Source: Tenebrio molitor
Lineage: Eukaryota; Arthropoda; Insecta; Coleoptera; Tenebrionidae
Direction: 5' to 3'
NCBI RefSeq assembly: GCF_963966145.1
Contig: NC_091046.1
Coordinates: 30,628,001-30,692,000 of the forward strand
Length of the DNA: 64,000 nucleotides
Shown here: piece after piece, positions 47,554 to 60,029 of the stretch
Layout of the letters: the number at the start of each line of letters is the position of its first letter
How positions within the stretch are numbered: position 1 is the first letter of the stretch
The notes under the pieces: model-generated
What the model saw: the letters and a program-made list of their open reading frames with translations, nothing else
Databases searched by the model: none
Told to the model about the DNA's origin: nothing
Program-made: the position numbers and the translations under genes

Positions 47554-48429
47554 CAGTGTTGCCAGATCTACCGAATTTTCGGTAGATCTACCGAATTCGC
47601 ATAAAATCTACCGATCTACCGATTTAAACCTCAAATCTACCGAAAAGTTACTCAAAAAAATGTTCATAATCTAACATTTTTAACTTCATTTGCATAAGAG
47701 AACATCTAAGGCGTTTTGTTTTGGACTGGTGACTGGTTGATGTGCCGTTATTCCTGGAGTCGAAAGGGTGATCCCGTTAATTACCCCGCTTTCTTTGTGT
47801 TCTGTTGTCGAGGGTGTGAAAGTGTCTAGCTTTTATTTATGTTTAGTTATTTTCTACATGTTACGGACTTGAACGTATTTCTTTAGAATTATATGACTGT
47901 AGCTGTTTTGTTGTTCTTTTTTTTGCTTTTCTCCTTTTGCCAATTGTGTTTCACAATTTATTAATTTATTTTAAATGTAAATCATTTTATTCCACACTGT
48001 ATATGTATTGTTTTATGACAATATTTCTAGGATTAAATGGAAAACAGCGATTTTGTTTACGTAAAAACCGTGAAGTTCTTTCAAGTTTTTCCAACGTTAT
48101 ACTTCATAGAAATATTGCTTTTTAGTTTTTTCAATCTGGAAGGCGTTTTGTTTTGGACTGGTTGATGTGCCGTTATTTCTGCAATCGAAGGGGTGATCCA
48201 TCACCAAAACTCCGTTAAATGCCCTATTTTTTTTTTGTGTTCTGTTTAAATTACGCCATGATGAGGGTGTGAAAGAGCGTAGCTTTTATTTATGTAAAAT
48301 TCAATCGTTTTATTACAAGGAATACGTCCAGTGCCGAGAAATAAAAAAATCTACCGATTTTTTACGAAACCTACCGAAAAGTTCCGAGTTGATCTACCGA
48401 AATGTCACTCGATAGGTCTGGCAACACTG
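47554..48429. mobile_element. hAT element remnant, 8-bp target duplication GCTGTGAG
   Basis: 876 bp; ends CAGTGTTGCCAGA and TCTGGCAACACTG. GCTGTGAG at 47546-47553 and 48430-48437 is the target duplication. TCTACCG is repeated many times just inside the left end and again near the right end. An internal direct repeat (AGGCGTTTTGTTTTGGACTGG) occurs at about 47711 and 48140. The solo MITE end near 47974-48001 lies between. No transposase recognised. Confidence 0.85.
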
Positions 48430-48961
48430 GCTGTGAGAGTCGGATACGCAGTGGCCTAACACTGATTTTGTCGCATTTCTTTGCTGCTTCCAGGATCCAG
48501 GATCTCTTTATTCAACTTTACGCATCCCTCACAGCTTAAGCTACAATGGGCAAGCTGTAGATCAGTTGAATCCAGCTTACGTATATGTGAGCATTTCCGC
48601 CAATATCGTCGGATGGCAGCATCAGCCGAGACAGAAGGACCCTTTTTGTTAATGTTTAGAATTTATTTACTGTGGTTAATTATTAGTTTTTATATAATTT
48701 ATTGTCGAACATTTTATGGACTTAAGTTAAGGCGTGGGATTTTTGTTTTAACCCCGATAGGGTCAAGAGCAAGCAGCTGGGCGATTAAGGATCGAGCCCC
48801 AGCTGGGTCGTAAATGTCATATCTAATTATCGAGCTCTTGCATAAAATGTTATAGTTTTAGACTTTTTGATACACTCTGTAACACGCAGCCGAAGAATAA
48901 AGTGTTGGTTTTGAAGTGTAAAGTTTTGTTTTATTTGAAATAAAATCATTAATCTAAAATA

Positions 48962-49333
48962 CAGGGTGTACAAAAAAATACTGGTAATTGGTGATGGTGA
49001 GTTAAAGTCAACGGCAAAAAATTTTTTTAATAAAAGTCCTCTAGTTTTCGAGATAAAAATTACTAAAAATTGGGTTAAAATTGTTAGTACCATTGTTAGT
49101 TGCCAAAATCTTGCAAAAAAATATTTATTTTTCATATTGTTGTATAGTCCTTCACTATCACGCTTGGTTACCAAGGTTTAAAAAATACTGCCCCGCCTGA
49201 GGCGTAAAATATGCTGGGATAGGGTTACTTTATCCCTTTTGTTTAGAAAAATTAAAAATTGGTTTTTTTGGTTTTCTTAGGGCTTCTAGATGCCACAGTT
49301 TTTTTTTTGTACTAGCAATTTTCAAACGCCCTG
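48962..49333. mobile_element. TA-flanked MITE, CAGGGTGTACAAAAAAATAC ends
   Basis: 372 bp; imperfect inverted ends, TA on each side. Confidence 0.7.
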
Positions 49334-49852
49334 TATATGACAGTGGCGGAGTCAAAAATAAAAAAAACATTTTTCTTTTGTTTACACCATACAGGTGTTA
49401 AGGGAATGTTCTGAAGATGAAGATAGTTTTCATTATTCTATTAGAGGTTCTACAATAAAAGTAGATGACCTCGGTGTAGGATCTCTATGATGAAGAAAAT
49501 TGAGTTTAGGTTAAGTTTTTGCCCCTAAGCTGACGATTGTATGATACGCCCTTGCCAGCGGTAAATTGGAGAGCGCGCATCCTAAGCTCCACCCTGTCAT
49601 GTTTCATTTTGACTTTACCTCTACACTTAATATACAGGGACCAAAAAGAAAACAAATGCTAATTACTTTTCCTATTTAATGCTACTCTTTAATATAATGA
49701 GACAAACTGTTTAAAAATATAAAGGCTTCATACATACAATTTTCATAACTTTGTCCCTACATAATTGATTACATTTTTAATCAGTTTTATTTTAAAAAAA
49801 TAAGGAAAAACACGTTGACCATTAATGTCTTCCTATTTATGCAACTGAAACT

Positions 49853-50937
49853 TCACTGTTTCTTTGGAGGTGGTCTAAATACTCCTACCACCACAGCATG
49901 GTCTCTCTCATAAGGCTCCAATGTAATTTGCTCTTGAGGTTTAAGTTGATCTGCTTGTAATCTTTTAACTTCTGCAGCAAACACAGCTTCTGGTTGTGCT
50001 GTTGAATCAATACATGAAGCTTTTATTGATATAACAAAGTGACCTCCATTTTTCAAAAAATGTTGTGCATTAAGTGCAACTATCCTGGCTTGATCAGGCT
50101 GTGCAACATCAGCAAAAACGGTGTCAACCATTCCAACTAACATCCTATACTTATGTGGATGTCTAGCATCTTCTATTATTGGAATAATGTTTGTTCGTTT
50201 TTTGGCAACATTTATTAAGTCACGGCCTGACCTATGTGAAAATTCAACAGCATATACTAAACCTTCAGGACCAACAACATCAGAAACATGTGAAACAGTT
50301 GTTCCTGAAGCAGCTCCCAAATATAAAACTTTGCTTCCTGGTGACATGTGAATTTGATCTACTCCACCCAATATAGCAGCTGCAAGTTTGCTACGGAAAG
50401 GATTCCATACTCTGTATTCAACTTTATTTCCATCATTCTGTAAAAAAATGTTACTTAGTGACATATTAACAGAATTCTCTGCAATGTAATATTACCTCAA
50501 CGGATATTCGTTTTTCTCCATAAACTTCAGATCCAGGTACAAGATTTAATGTAACAAGTGCATCCTCTTTACCTCGTGCAATAAAGACTCCATCATGTCG
50601 ATGCGGTTCTATTACAACCGTCTTGCCTCCTTTGAAACCGCCCCTGCCGCCACCACGGCCACCTCCTCCACGACCACCGCCTCCACGACCACCGCCTCCA
50701 CGACCACCTCCTCCTCGTCCACCACGTCCTCCACCTCCAAAACTGGGGCGACCTCCGCCTCGTCCGCCGCCTCCAAATCCACCTCGATTACCTCCTCGGC
50801 CACCGCCGCGACCTCCAAAACCACCGCCACCTCCACGGCCGGCTCCTCCACGACCACCTGGTGAAAATCCTACAAGTACGCTTTTAATTACATATTCACA
50901 TAACCAACAAATTACAAAATTTACCTGGTTTTCCCAT
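49853..50937 (-). CDS. Fib: fibrillarin, rRNA 2'-O-methyltransferase
   Basis: Nucleolar enzyme of box C/D snoRNPs that methylates ribose in pre-rRNA using S-adenosylmethionine. Three exons on the minus strand: 50937-50925 (MGKPG), 50869-50496, 50437-49853. They encode 323 residues, like the 321 of human fibrillarin. Residues about 9-86 form a glycine-arginine-rich domain of RGGGG units, followed by KTVVIEPHRHDGVFIARGKE. The methyltransferase fold has VLYLGAASGTTVSHVSD (SAM loop), VYAVEFSHRSGRDL, and DTVFADVAQPDQ. The end is VVVGVFRPPPKKQ. The first exon carries only four and a third codons, a split seen in other animals. AATAAA on the minus strand lies at about 49791. Very sure. Confidence 0.97.
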
Positions 50938-51585
50938 TATGAAATCTGTTTTAGAGTTAACACACTATAACAAATTACCACGTGTTTGCAGACACAATAG
51001 ACGTGCCCTCACAAACAACACACGCGGTTGAAACAAACTAACCTCAATTTTCACGCATACAAGCTGCTACTCTTCTCTGTTTAATAATGGGTATTATAGG
51101 TGGAAGCTACAATGAGTACGACAAAGAAGTACAAAAGTAAAGTTGATTGGTTACCTATTTGGAAATGGAGGGAATCAGGTAAAATTTCAAATTTTAAAGT
51201 AAAAGACCCTGCTCCGTCTCTGACTAAGAAACAAAAATAAATTACAAATAATTATGAAACAATTTTAATCAGCTTAAATAACACAACACTTTTAATACCA
51301 TTATATGTTCTTCTTACGTAAAACACAATTTTAAATTTAAATATGTTTGCCCACATGCCAACTAACGAAGTCTCTGAAGAAGTGGTGGCAAAGTCCCTAG
51401 AATAACTAAAAAAACAATATGTTATGGTAGTTGATTTTCAAACTTTTAAATTTTGTATGTGAATGTGTGGTTAGCTTGAGGTTATATTAAATATAATTGA
51501 GAAAATATCATCGTGAATAATTATACCGCAAAAGTAAAACATTGCACGAAACTAAGTATTACATAATCAAAACTTGAAAAAAAAA
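50938..51585. promoter_or_regulatory. divergent intergenic region between Fib and RNase H2C
   Basis: About 650 bp separate the two start codons, which point away from each other, so the promoters probably share this stretch. No TATA box or known element could be pinned down. Confidence 0.45.
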
Positions 51586-52098
51586 ATGATTATTCACATA
51601 GAAAACACGAAAAATTATCTTGTTAACAATTCAAGTAATTCAAAAGTTCAAAGCATTCCATGCAAAATACTGGCAGACTGTGACGCAAATGTGTCGTATT
51701 TTTTTGATGGTGCTGTAAAACTGGAAAAAGATGACAGTAAGTGGAGGGATTGTGCAATTTAGGATATTACATCTGGGTGTTTCTTCTAGCTTTTAGAGGG
51801 TCATTTCGAGGAATCCCGTTAAGAGGGACATCAGTTAATTTGCCTGCGGGATATATTGGAGTGGTGTTGCATGAAAGTATTGCTCCTCTTTATGAGAATG
51901 AAGAAAGAAAATTTCATGTTGTTAATAAATTCAAATCACTCAATTATTGGAATTGGGATAAAATTCCTAGTCAAAATGATAAAATAGTTCAAGCATTAGA
52001 GTGGATTGAAATAGCTGAAGCTGTAAGTATTTGCTTCTCTTTTCAACTATAAAAAAACTATTTGTTTTTAGTTACACAGTCCAATCACACAAGAATAA
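51586..52098 (+). CDS. RNASEH2C: ribonuclease H2 subunit C
   Basis: Non-catalytic subunit of the nuclear RNase H2 complex, which removes ribonucleotides from DNA and cuts RNA/DNA hybrids. Three exons: 51586-51736, 51790-52022, 52072-52098, encoding 136 residues; vertebrate subunit C is about 164. Seen: an N-terminal CKILADCDANVSYFF strand, then SFRGIPLRGTSVNLPAGYIG, which matches the family's FRGR-LRG-VxxPxGxxG block, then NYWNWDKIPSQNDKIVQALE and WIEIAEALHSPITQE. The start is the first ATG; an upstream TTG in frame was not used. If the last intron is retained the end becomes VSICFSFQL. Divergence from vertebrates is high, so confidence rests on the motif order and length. Confidence 0.86.
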
Positions 52099-52477
52099 TG
52101 TTGGGATGGGTAACAGTAAATTTTACAAAATGTACCATTAAGTGCCTACTGTTGCTTTTTCATTATGAAAATAACAAAAGTCAGTGTGACGTTTCAGTTG
52201 CAGACTTGGTTTAAATATTTTTTTAATAAATTAATTACAGTGATAGGAGTTTAAACAAAAGGTAAATGTTAATAAAGCAACTTTTTATACATGTGTAGTA
52301 ATAAAATGTAAATAATTTTAATGTAGAAGCTTTCAATTTGTTTATTTTGTTTCTAATTACTTTTGCCATTGAATGAAATAACTACTTGGTCAAAAAAGAT
52401 TAACTTAAAACCACTACAAATGTAACTAGAAGAAAAAAGAATTGATGTTATCAATAAATCATTTTTTACTTATACAG
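52099..52477. other. RNase H2C 3' region, nothing recognised
   Basis: AT-rich with AATAAA-like words near 52226 and 52270 that could serve 3' end formation. Confidence 0.4.
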
Positions 52478-52507
52478 GGTTATTATAAATATTACTATTC
52501 TAACATA

Positions 52508-52835
52508 CCGGGTATCAACCACCAAACCTGGCCATAGGCACATTACACATATTAAAATAATATATGAGTTGCTATGAAACATATTATTGTTTCGTCAAAT
52601 TTGCCCAATAATTGAGCATAATACTGCTCTGGGATCGATCTTCCCTTTTCCAAATTTCAAAAGTATTTCTACTTTCTAGGTTACCTACATCTAAAGTTTC
52701 CTGATGGCATTGTTTGTACGGATGATAATTGTAGCTGTCAATATGACATTACACAATAATATATTTCATAGCAACTCATATATTATTTTAATATGTGTAA
52801 TGTGCCTATGGCCAGGTTTGGTGGTTGATACCCGG
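52508..52835. mobile_element. TA-flanked MITE, CCGGGTATCAACCACC ends
   Basis: 328 bp. The inverted arms are nearly perfect over about 75 bp (CCAAACCTGGCCATAGGC inside), and TA lies on both sides. Confidence 0.85.
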
Positions 52836-52903
52836 TATAGTTGGCGTAGAGGCGCACCTAAAGCATTGGGCACACTCGCACAGCCACCTACGATGTTATA
52901 TTA

Positions 52904-53117
52904 TAGTTGACTCAAGTTGCAAAAAATCACGTCATTTGCGACCGCATGTTTTCAATATTTTTGAACCAAATGAAGGCACAAAGAGATCAGAAAATCATCA
53001 TTTGGATTGAATATTTTCCATATAAGTACAGTTTTAAAGTACATAATTTCAAATGACTAATGCCATAAAAATGCTGTTGCAAAGGCAAAGTGGTTTTTTG
53101 CAACTTGAATCAACTAT
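52904..53117. mobile_element. MITE, GTTGACTCAAGTTGCAAAAA family, copy 1
   Basis: About 214 bp with inverted ends. A same-orientation copy at 63122-63333 is very similar through GAATATTTTCCATATAAGTA. Confidence 0.8.
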
Positions 53118-53130
53118 ATAATAACCCCGT

Positions 53131-54060
53131 GCTTTTTAGTCTCATGTAAAAACAAAGTTAATAAACATGATAAAGTTGTACTCTCATTAAAACACACTAA
53201 TTCATCATTTTAACAAATTTTCAAAGTTTAGGCTTCAATTTCAAAATTTAAAGGAAAAACCTCGGGAAAAACGTTAGCATTCTAACTTACTTGATACATG
53301 GAAGTGGCAACAGCTTACCCACCTCATATTGCAGTTTACAGTACCATAAAATAAATAGGTCTCCAACTGCATGTGCTACTCCTTGATGTGATCGAACAGT
53401 ATAGGGCATAGGCACAATAAAAGTGTTTGTACCACTAAAGAATGAACATGACCTACGTCATCTTAGCAAGGAAGGTTACTTTACCTCCAGAATCTAAATA
53501 GAGTCTATATTGTTTGGACATAACAAGAATTTAATTAGTTGCATTTGTAGTCAAGCCTAGACCACCATGTGTACTATGTATTTATTTGATGGTCTATGTA
53601 GTGTCTGTATATTTAAAAAAGAATGGCATCGCAAAATTACAGTAGATGCGTAAACTCTTGCCGTTTGCTGGTTAGTATAAGTTTTCTTGTTTAAAATAAT
53701 TAAAATCAATGTGATGTTGGGTCTCTAAAGAATAAATTATGTTTTTACTTTTTAAAATCAATTTTATTATGTACTGATATATTACATAAATAAAAGCAAA
53801 AAACAACTATAGACTAGAACATAATTTTAATACTTATGAATTCGTATACATACAAAATTACACTTACTTAAATTTTTAGTACACAAATAAATGCGTCTGC
53901 ATAAATCATTTACATTACTATAAAAGTAAAGATTTCTTTGTTTGCCACATCACAAATAGCTAATTCGAATAATAAACACTCATAAAATAAAAATTATTGG
54001 CAGGTTTATTTTGGCATTGAATAGCAGCATAATAACCATTTAATGTTACATACGTACTTA
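53131..54060. other. intergenic, nothing recognised
   Basis: AT-rich; no ORF, repeat or RNA gene could be supported. Confidence 0.45.
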
Positions 54061-54067
54061 TATTATA

Positions 54068-54505
54068 CAGGGTCATTATAAAATATTGTACCATCGTAGT
54101 TGGCGTTGAAAACCCACACAAATTTTGGATGTCCTGCCAGCCTCGCAAGCGTAGACAAACTAGTAGACAGATTTCCACTACCGCCAGGAGCGCCACCTAT
54201 CGGCGATACTAGTTTCACTCATGTTATGAAGCTTACGGCACATTCAACTAAGCCACCGACGCCTACTACGATGGTAAACTTCGTCCAGCGAGAGATTGGG
54301 AGATTTTAAATTGTAAACTTGTAACCCAACACTACAAAATGCACTAGAATAGAATACAATAATTAGAGCAAAAATGTTACTGATTGAAGGATATATTTCA
54401 AATTTTACGTGCGCTAGGTACTACTTTCTCTACGTAGAATTTAGTGATTTTTATGTCAACCAATCCCTCGCTGGACAAACTATACAATATTTTATAATGA
54501 CTCTG
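54068..54505. mobile_element. TA-flanked MITE, CAGGGTCATTATAAAATATTG ends
   Basis: 438 bp; ends inverted over about 26 bp, and an inner pair CCATCGTAGTTGGCGTTG and its near-complement. The interior resembles the short non-repeat part of 52478-53130. Confidence 0.75.
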
Positions 54506-55138
54506 TATAATTAAAAGAGAATGATGAAAGTCTTAAGAAAAACAAAAATCTTAACCATCATTTTAGTTCAGAATCGAACTTTCTGAATGTGCTAGCTCTT
54601 AGTAAAACCTACTTCTAATTTGTACACTTTTTAAATATGTATCGCGCACTATATTACTGGACGCTACTATGAGATACAAAAAAAACGACTACATATTATG
54701 AGGTAACCAATGATGTTATTGTTTGTACAAATAACAAATGAAACAGAATAAATACCATGAGAATATCACAAATGTGCCGTAAAAATACAATAAATTTCAG
54801 TTCCATTTATCGGTTAAAAACTATGTAATGTACTTTTTGGTACTTACAAATAAATTGTAGACTTATAAGGAGTGAAATTGTAAATATTGTTCATGCCACT
54901 TCAGATCTAGTTAAATGCAACGAATACGAGAAGTAACGTGGTAGAATGTAATGAAATGCACCAAAATGTTATGTTCAAATTTTTATGTCCAAGTGCTGAC
55001 TGTACTAGGTTCATTTAGAAAACAATTTTACCTGATGAAATCACATTCTTCTAAGATAAACTTCTGTAAGGAAGGTAAAATGTGTACGTTGAAGTAATAT
55101 GTAATTTTTTGGTTCACATCAAACAATGCCCCATGTAA
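54506..55138. other. intergenic, nothing recognised
   Basis: AT-rich with no supported feature. Confidence 0.4.
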
Positions 55139-55291
55139 CGGGTGTTTTTTAAATTTGGCGTTGAAGTGTCGATTGTGAACGCACTATACAGGTTACGGAT
55201 CAGCTGTTTAAATCTTACGCTTTTACATGAGTGGTGCTATCTCAATCGACTCTCCAACACCTACTTCGACGCCAAATTAAAAAAAAACACC
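55139..55291. mobile_element. short MITE, GGCGTTGAAGTGTCGATTG copy
   Basis: Inverted arms with CGGGTGTTTTTTAAATTTGG at the left. Relative of 5841-6024. Confidence 0.7.
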
Positions 55292-55323
55292 TTTACAGCA
55301 TGTATAAAAATGTCATTAAAATA

Positions 55324-56014
55324 CAGGTATCCCAAAAAAACAAAAATGAGTCCATACCTCCCATATTTATCGGAGGACTTTAATTATCTATACCTACACC
55401 AAATTAAATGGTTCTGAATAGGCTACAAAATGGCCTACTAAATGCACGTATAACTCCAAGAGCTACAAGCCTAGGTATATACTATTTTTTAATAATTCTG
55501 GTAGAGATTTTTAGTCTGAAAACAACAATGTATCACAAGTATAAGTTTACATAAAAAAATAACATTAACTTTTGAAACAAATGACGAGCACCAAGCAAGA
55601 AGCAGCAAAATGCCTTGCATTACAATGTAATACAAGCTAACCAAATTAAGTTAGCTGGAAAACAAATGACAAATAATAACATATGGGATTGTGCGGATTT
55701 GGCGCCAATGTTTAGTGAAAAATGGAGCATAGACGATAGCGCTTCTTTTGTATTTCTGGTATGTAAGTGTATATTTGTGATCCATACATTGTTGTTTTCA
55801 GATTAAAAGTCTTTCAGAATTACTAAAAAAAGTATATGTTCGCATTTGAAAAAAATATTTTGACAGTTTAGCCTTGAAGCCTTTAGGGCTATACGGGAAT
55901 TTATTAGGCCCTTTTCTAGCCTATTCATAACCATTTAATTTGGTGTATAAATCATTAAAATCCTGCGATAAATAAGGGAGTTATGGACTCGTCTTCTTTT
56001 TTGGGGACAGCCTG
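55324..56014. mobile_element. TA-flanked element, CAGGTATCCCAAAAAA ends, 691 bp
   Basis: Arms of about 130 bp, imperfect, sharing CCATTTAATTTGGTGTA-type words. No transposase recognised. It lies just downstream of the TMC gene's 3' end. Confidence 0.7.
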
Positions 56015-56477
56015 TATAAAAATTAAAAGGAAACGTCACGTAAAAATTGTAAGTAAGTTTGTAACAATTCGACATTTTGAAACTAATCCTTGATTCGGCA
56101 GCACTTAAAAGCATACAATGGACTATTGTTGAACAACGAACACAGTATATTTATTAATGTTTTACATATTTATTTTGCAATTTTGCAAATACCTCGAGGA
56201 AAACAAATTGGCATTTTTAGTTAGACATTTATATCGTAAATGTACACAAATCCCGTGGTTGAAAATGATATACAATGTTATGATTTTATGTGTTAAATAC
56301 TGGTTTAAAAGTAATAAATATATGTGATAAAAGAAACTATACATTGATACACCAAACAAAAAATCCATGTTACAATTAATAAATAATTTTTACCTTTTTT
56401 AATACTTAATATATTACATAGTTGAAAATCTCATTTAATTAAAAAAAAAAAAAAAAAAAATTGCAGACTATGAGGAA

Positions 56478-59400
56478 TCAGTTGCTAGATATATTAGTAT
56501 CACCATCATGTAAAACATCAACAGGTCTTAAACGCTTCTGATATTCCTGTTGCTGTTTAATAAACTTGCTCAGTCTTTCCAATAAAAATTGTTTATCGTG
56601 TCCTTCTAAAACCAGCTGATTTTTCAAAACAACAACCATTTGTCTATTTGCTGAATTTACTGCTCTAAAGTAGTACAGCAAAAGAAACAGGACAAGAAAA
56701 ACTGGCACGGCAAAACCTGCAGTAGTTAGGAAAGATATGGCATTTGTAAGCTCAACGGGAGCTGAAGAAAATGTTACTTCAACGCGATACCAGACAGAAT
56801 GTAAATCTTGGAAAGGTCCGCAGGCTGAAGATGGTTGCACTTCAGAAAAAGAATACGCTATGGGCACCACTGCACAAAGAAAAGACACCAACAAAACTAT
56901 CATGAACATTGAATTGGATCGGGAAGCACGATATATAGTCGAACTGGGATTACTATTAACCAAGCATGCAAATTTTTTTATTTGAAACATAAAAATGAAT
57001 ATTACTGTGGATATTAATGAAAGTAAAGGTGCGTAGAAGCAACCCAACCAACATAACGTTTGCAAATATACAACATCAAGAACATGTTTCGGTAAATCAA
57101 AACTTTGTTCACCGATTAGTTTGATAAAATTATTTTTAATGTGTCGCGCGAGAAGCGCTCTAGGAAAATTAACAAAAAATGTCAAAACTAAATGGACTGC
57201 AAAATCTGTTAATACTAGTTTGTAAATTTGTTGTCCGACAAAGGTTTCCCAGCATGGTTGTTTACCAATTACGCCTATAGCTAATGAAGCGTATAATGTG
57301 AAAATTGAAGCTAAACGCAATAAGACAGTCCGAGCTAAAGTCATTCTTATCACAAATGTCGGATTGTATTTTTCAAAAGTAATTAAATATTTTAATAAAA
57401 ATGGTACCAAAACATTCAAACATACTATAGTCACTGATGGTAAAAATTCATATACCAAACTTTTAAAATAATCTTCGCTATCTTTTTCTATTGAAAATTG
57501 AAATACATAATAGATCGCACAACCACTGGCTGCTAATATACCTAAGACTAAAATATGTACAATTATTCTAATAATAATCAATGTTGTTTTCTCATTTTTC
57601 GTTCTGTTCAATTTCATCTCTTTCAGTCGTTCGATTTCTAAACACGCTTTAATCTCATTAAAAATGGCTCTATGTTTTATGGCAGCAGATTTGTCATTGT
57701 GAATACAAAAGTCCCAACCTCCAAAAATAAGATTACAATATTGGTAAAATTGACCTTCACCCTCAATGAGTCTTTCTTTAAACCCATATGCTGCGGCTTT
57801 CACAATTGATATTAACGATACTCCGAAATAAATTATAGTAACACATACATACGCTAACGGAAGATCATAAAACATTACTGTACTATCAACTTCGTAAGTA
57901 AACGTGCTATTTGGGTAATATCCGTAGAAAAACAAACTGCACTCCATGAAACCGGTGCCTTGTATGATGTCACCGACAGTTATGTTTTGTGAACCACAAT
58001 CGCTTGGATCGACTAACAGAATAGTTGGCAACGCAATAAATACAAATATTATGAAGAACATAAATAAATTTAAAAATTGAAGATACTTTAAAAATAGAAA
58101 ATATGCTACTACACCAGTTCCAAAATGACCTTCTATGCGTTTTAAGTCGCCTTTCCACAGTTCCAACTTGGCATTAAATTCTTTGAGTTGTGTTACAAAG
58201 TGTCTCCATATCTTCCTTCGCTTCCAGTTGAGCTGCTCGTAACCCTGCAGTCGCAAATTTGGTTCATTCTGTAATTGAAAATAGGTTTGACGTTACGTTA
58301 ATCCTCATGTTTCCTAATAAGTTCTTTAAGTTAAATGTTAATGTGTCAACCTATCACAATGTAATCATGACGTTAAATGATTATAATTTAATTACATATG
58401 TCCATCGCACCATATTTGTTACCACCAATTGTTGCAATTTCTCTTTGATAATTTTTTTTTTCAAGTACAAAGGGAAAAGAAGCCAAAATTAAGAACCGAC
58501 TTTATCAAAAAAATTTTATAGTTTCCACATATCAAGTGACTCAGTAATAAAAATTGCCCATTGTCTTGAAGGATTTGTTAAATTGTGTTTTAAGCACAGG
58601 AAATGAAAGATGAATCATAATCCTCTTATCAAAAAGTTTGTAAATAATAAGTACATTTCGACATAATGTGTGTCCTAAATAAGTCAACTTCAGATAACAG
58701 TAATCAGTAAAACAATAAATAAAAGTGAGTAATGTTATAATTTTGCATCTTTTTGCAACTGCATTAAATTTAATTTTCAAAATACTTTTTTAAGTCAAGA
58801 ATGATGGATGTATGTAAATTCAGTAAATCACATTTTCTATCTATTGTTCAAAAGCGAGAACCTGGTGTGTTAAAAAAAAAAACATTCATGATTTATGTTT
58901 CATCACCAGAGATCGGATTCAAATAGGCGTTAAGTAGGAAGCGGAGAATCAGTTCGTAATATATTGCATGAAAATAATTAACCAAGTAGTCCAAGTACTA
59001 ATCGCTCACAGTTGACGTGAGCGCACGGAATAATGCTAGTTAATTCGACTTGTGATGGTGTTTTTTACTGAACAGGTCGACTGTATGGTTTTTGTTTCGT
59101 TTTTATTCAGCGTGAGATGAACGCAATGCCCGGTGGCGTCCCAAGTGTTTTGCGAATTTATTTGAGAAAATTTGATAATGTAAATTAAATAATACATTCT
59201 CAAATAATAATGGAACAATATTCAAAGCGTACACCAGGTAATCTGTCGAGTCTAGCAGTACTTCAAAAAATAGACAAACCATTATTAAATCGTGAAATTA
59301 TATTGCGCCCGACGCCCTGCAAGTGCTGTGCCGCACATTCATGAAATTCGACCCCCACTACTAGAATCGCCTAAATCTGTCCGAACATTGTTCATCATCA

Positions 59401-60029
59401 CATAATACTTTTAATCATGGATTATCAAAATTAATCTGTCAACAATTTGAACTAAATTGAAAGTTTAATACAATAATTACTGCAAAACAATATAAAACCC
59501 ACTATGTATTTAAAAAAATGAACAACTTTCATTTAAAATATTCAAACCATTTTTCAGGAACTTACCAAAATTTTTGCTTTCATTTCTTTTTTTTGTGACA
59601 TGGGCACAGGCATTGACTTGATTTGCATAATTTCTTCCCATGTTGTTTGTTCATTGGATAAATTTTCTGACAGATCAGGTAACATCGACACTTGCACATC
59701 AGCAGTAGTTGCTGTTCCACGGTGGACAGTCGACTCTCTTCGAGATCGAGAAGATGTCTGACGTCTGATTGTTCTCGTATCATTTGTGCGAATTCTAATG
59801 GTTGCAGCTGTAACAGCAGTCAGTTCAAGTAGTAGAAAAAAAATATACTATACGAACCAGCTCTTGTCTGCTTGCTAGGTAACAAAGTTGCTAAATGTTT
59901 TGGATTCGGATCTCTTTGGAAAGCGTCGAATTCTGCATCTGTTGGATAACTTTCTTGATAGAATTCAGATCCTGCTTCCTCCCAACCCTGAATTTTTGTG
60001 GGCTTCTTCTTATTTCCTCCTCCTGACAT
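56478..60029 (-). CDS. Tmc: transmembrane channel-like (TMC) protein
   Basis: Multi-pass membrane protein of the TMC/anoctamin-related family; members act in mechanosensory channels or ion flux. Three exons on the minus strand: 60029-59858, 59807-59566, 58268-56478, giving 734 residues. The start MSGGGNKKKPTKIQGWEEAG is followed by an acidic-aromatic stretch, then an Arg-Ser-rich region and WEEIMQIKSMPVPMSQKK. The first membrane segment is at about 189-223, and at least eight hydrophobic segments follow. The family signature is CWETFVGQQIYKLVLTDF (from residue 477), followed by FFVNFPRALLARH. The large last exon holds the whole membrane part. The first intron is 50 bp, with a weak donor (gttcgt) chosen because it alone keeps the frame. 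At about 700 residues it is nearer TMC5-8 types than the very long Drosophila Tmc. A20 lies 17 bp past the stop. Confidence 0.93.
58269..59565 (-). other. TMC intron 2
   Basis: 1.3 kb between the N-terminal exons and the membrane exon. No exon or repeat recognised. Confidence 0.6.

Larger units (their letters stand above)
47466..49624. mobile_element. long relative of the 354-bp element at 37 kb, with two or three insertions
   Basis: Ends TAGAGGTAAAGTCAAAACGA and complement. Internal sequence matches 36955-37308 (GTATATGACAGTGGCGG, then GAAGATGAAGATAGTTTT). Inserted within it are a hAT element (47554-48429), a 374-bp stretch ending in AAATAAAATCATTAATC (about 48588-48961), and a TA-flanked MITE (48962-49333). 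Confidence 0.7.
52478..53130. mobile_element. GGGTTATTATAAA element containing two MITEs
   Basis: Left end CAGGGTTATTATAAATA and right end TATAATAACCCCG frame the two MITEs described next. The ungapped remainder is short and GC-richer. Confidence 0.55.

Noticed and set aside
50612..50970. Proline-rich and serine/threonine-rich open frames opposite or beside fibrillarin exon 2
   Set aside because: They are frame shadows of the GGT/CGT-rich glycine-arginine exon; fibrillarin on the minus strand explains the sequence fully.
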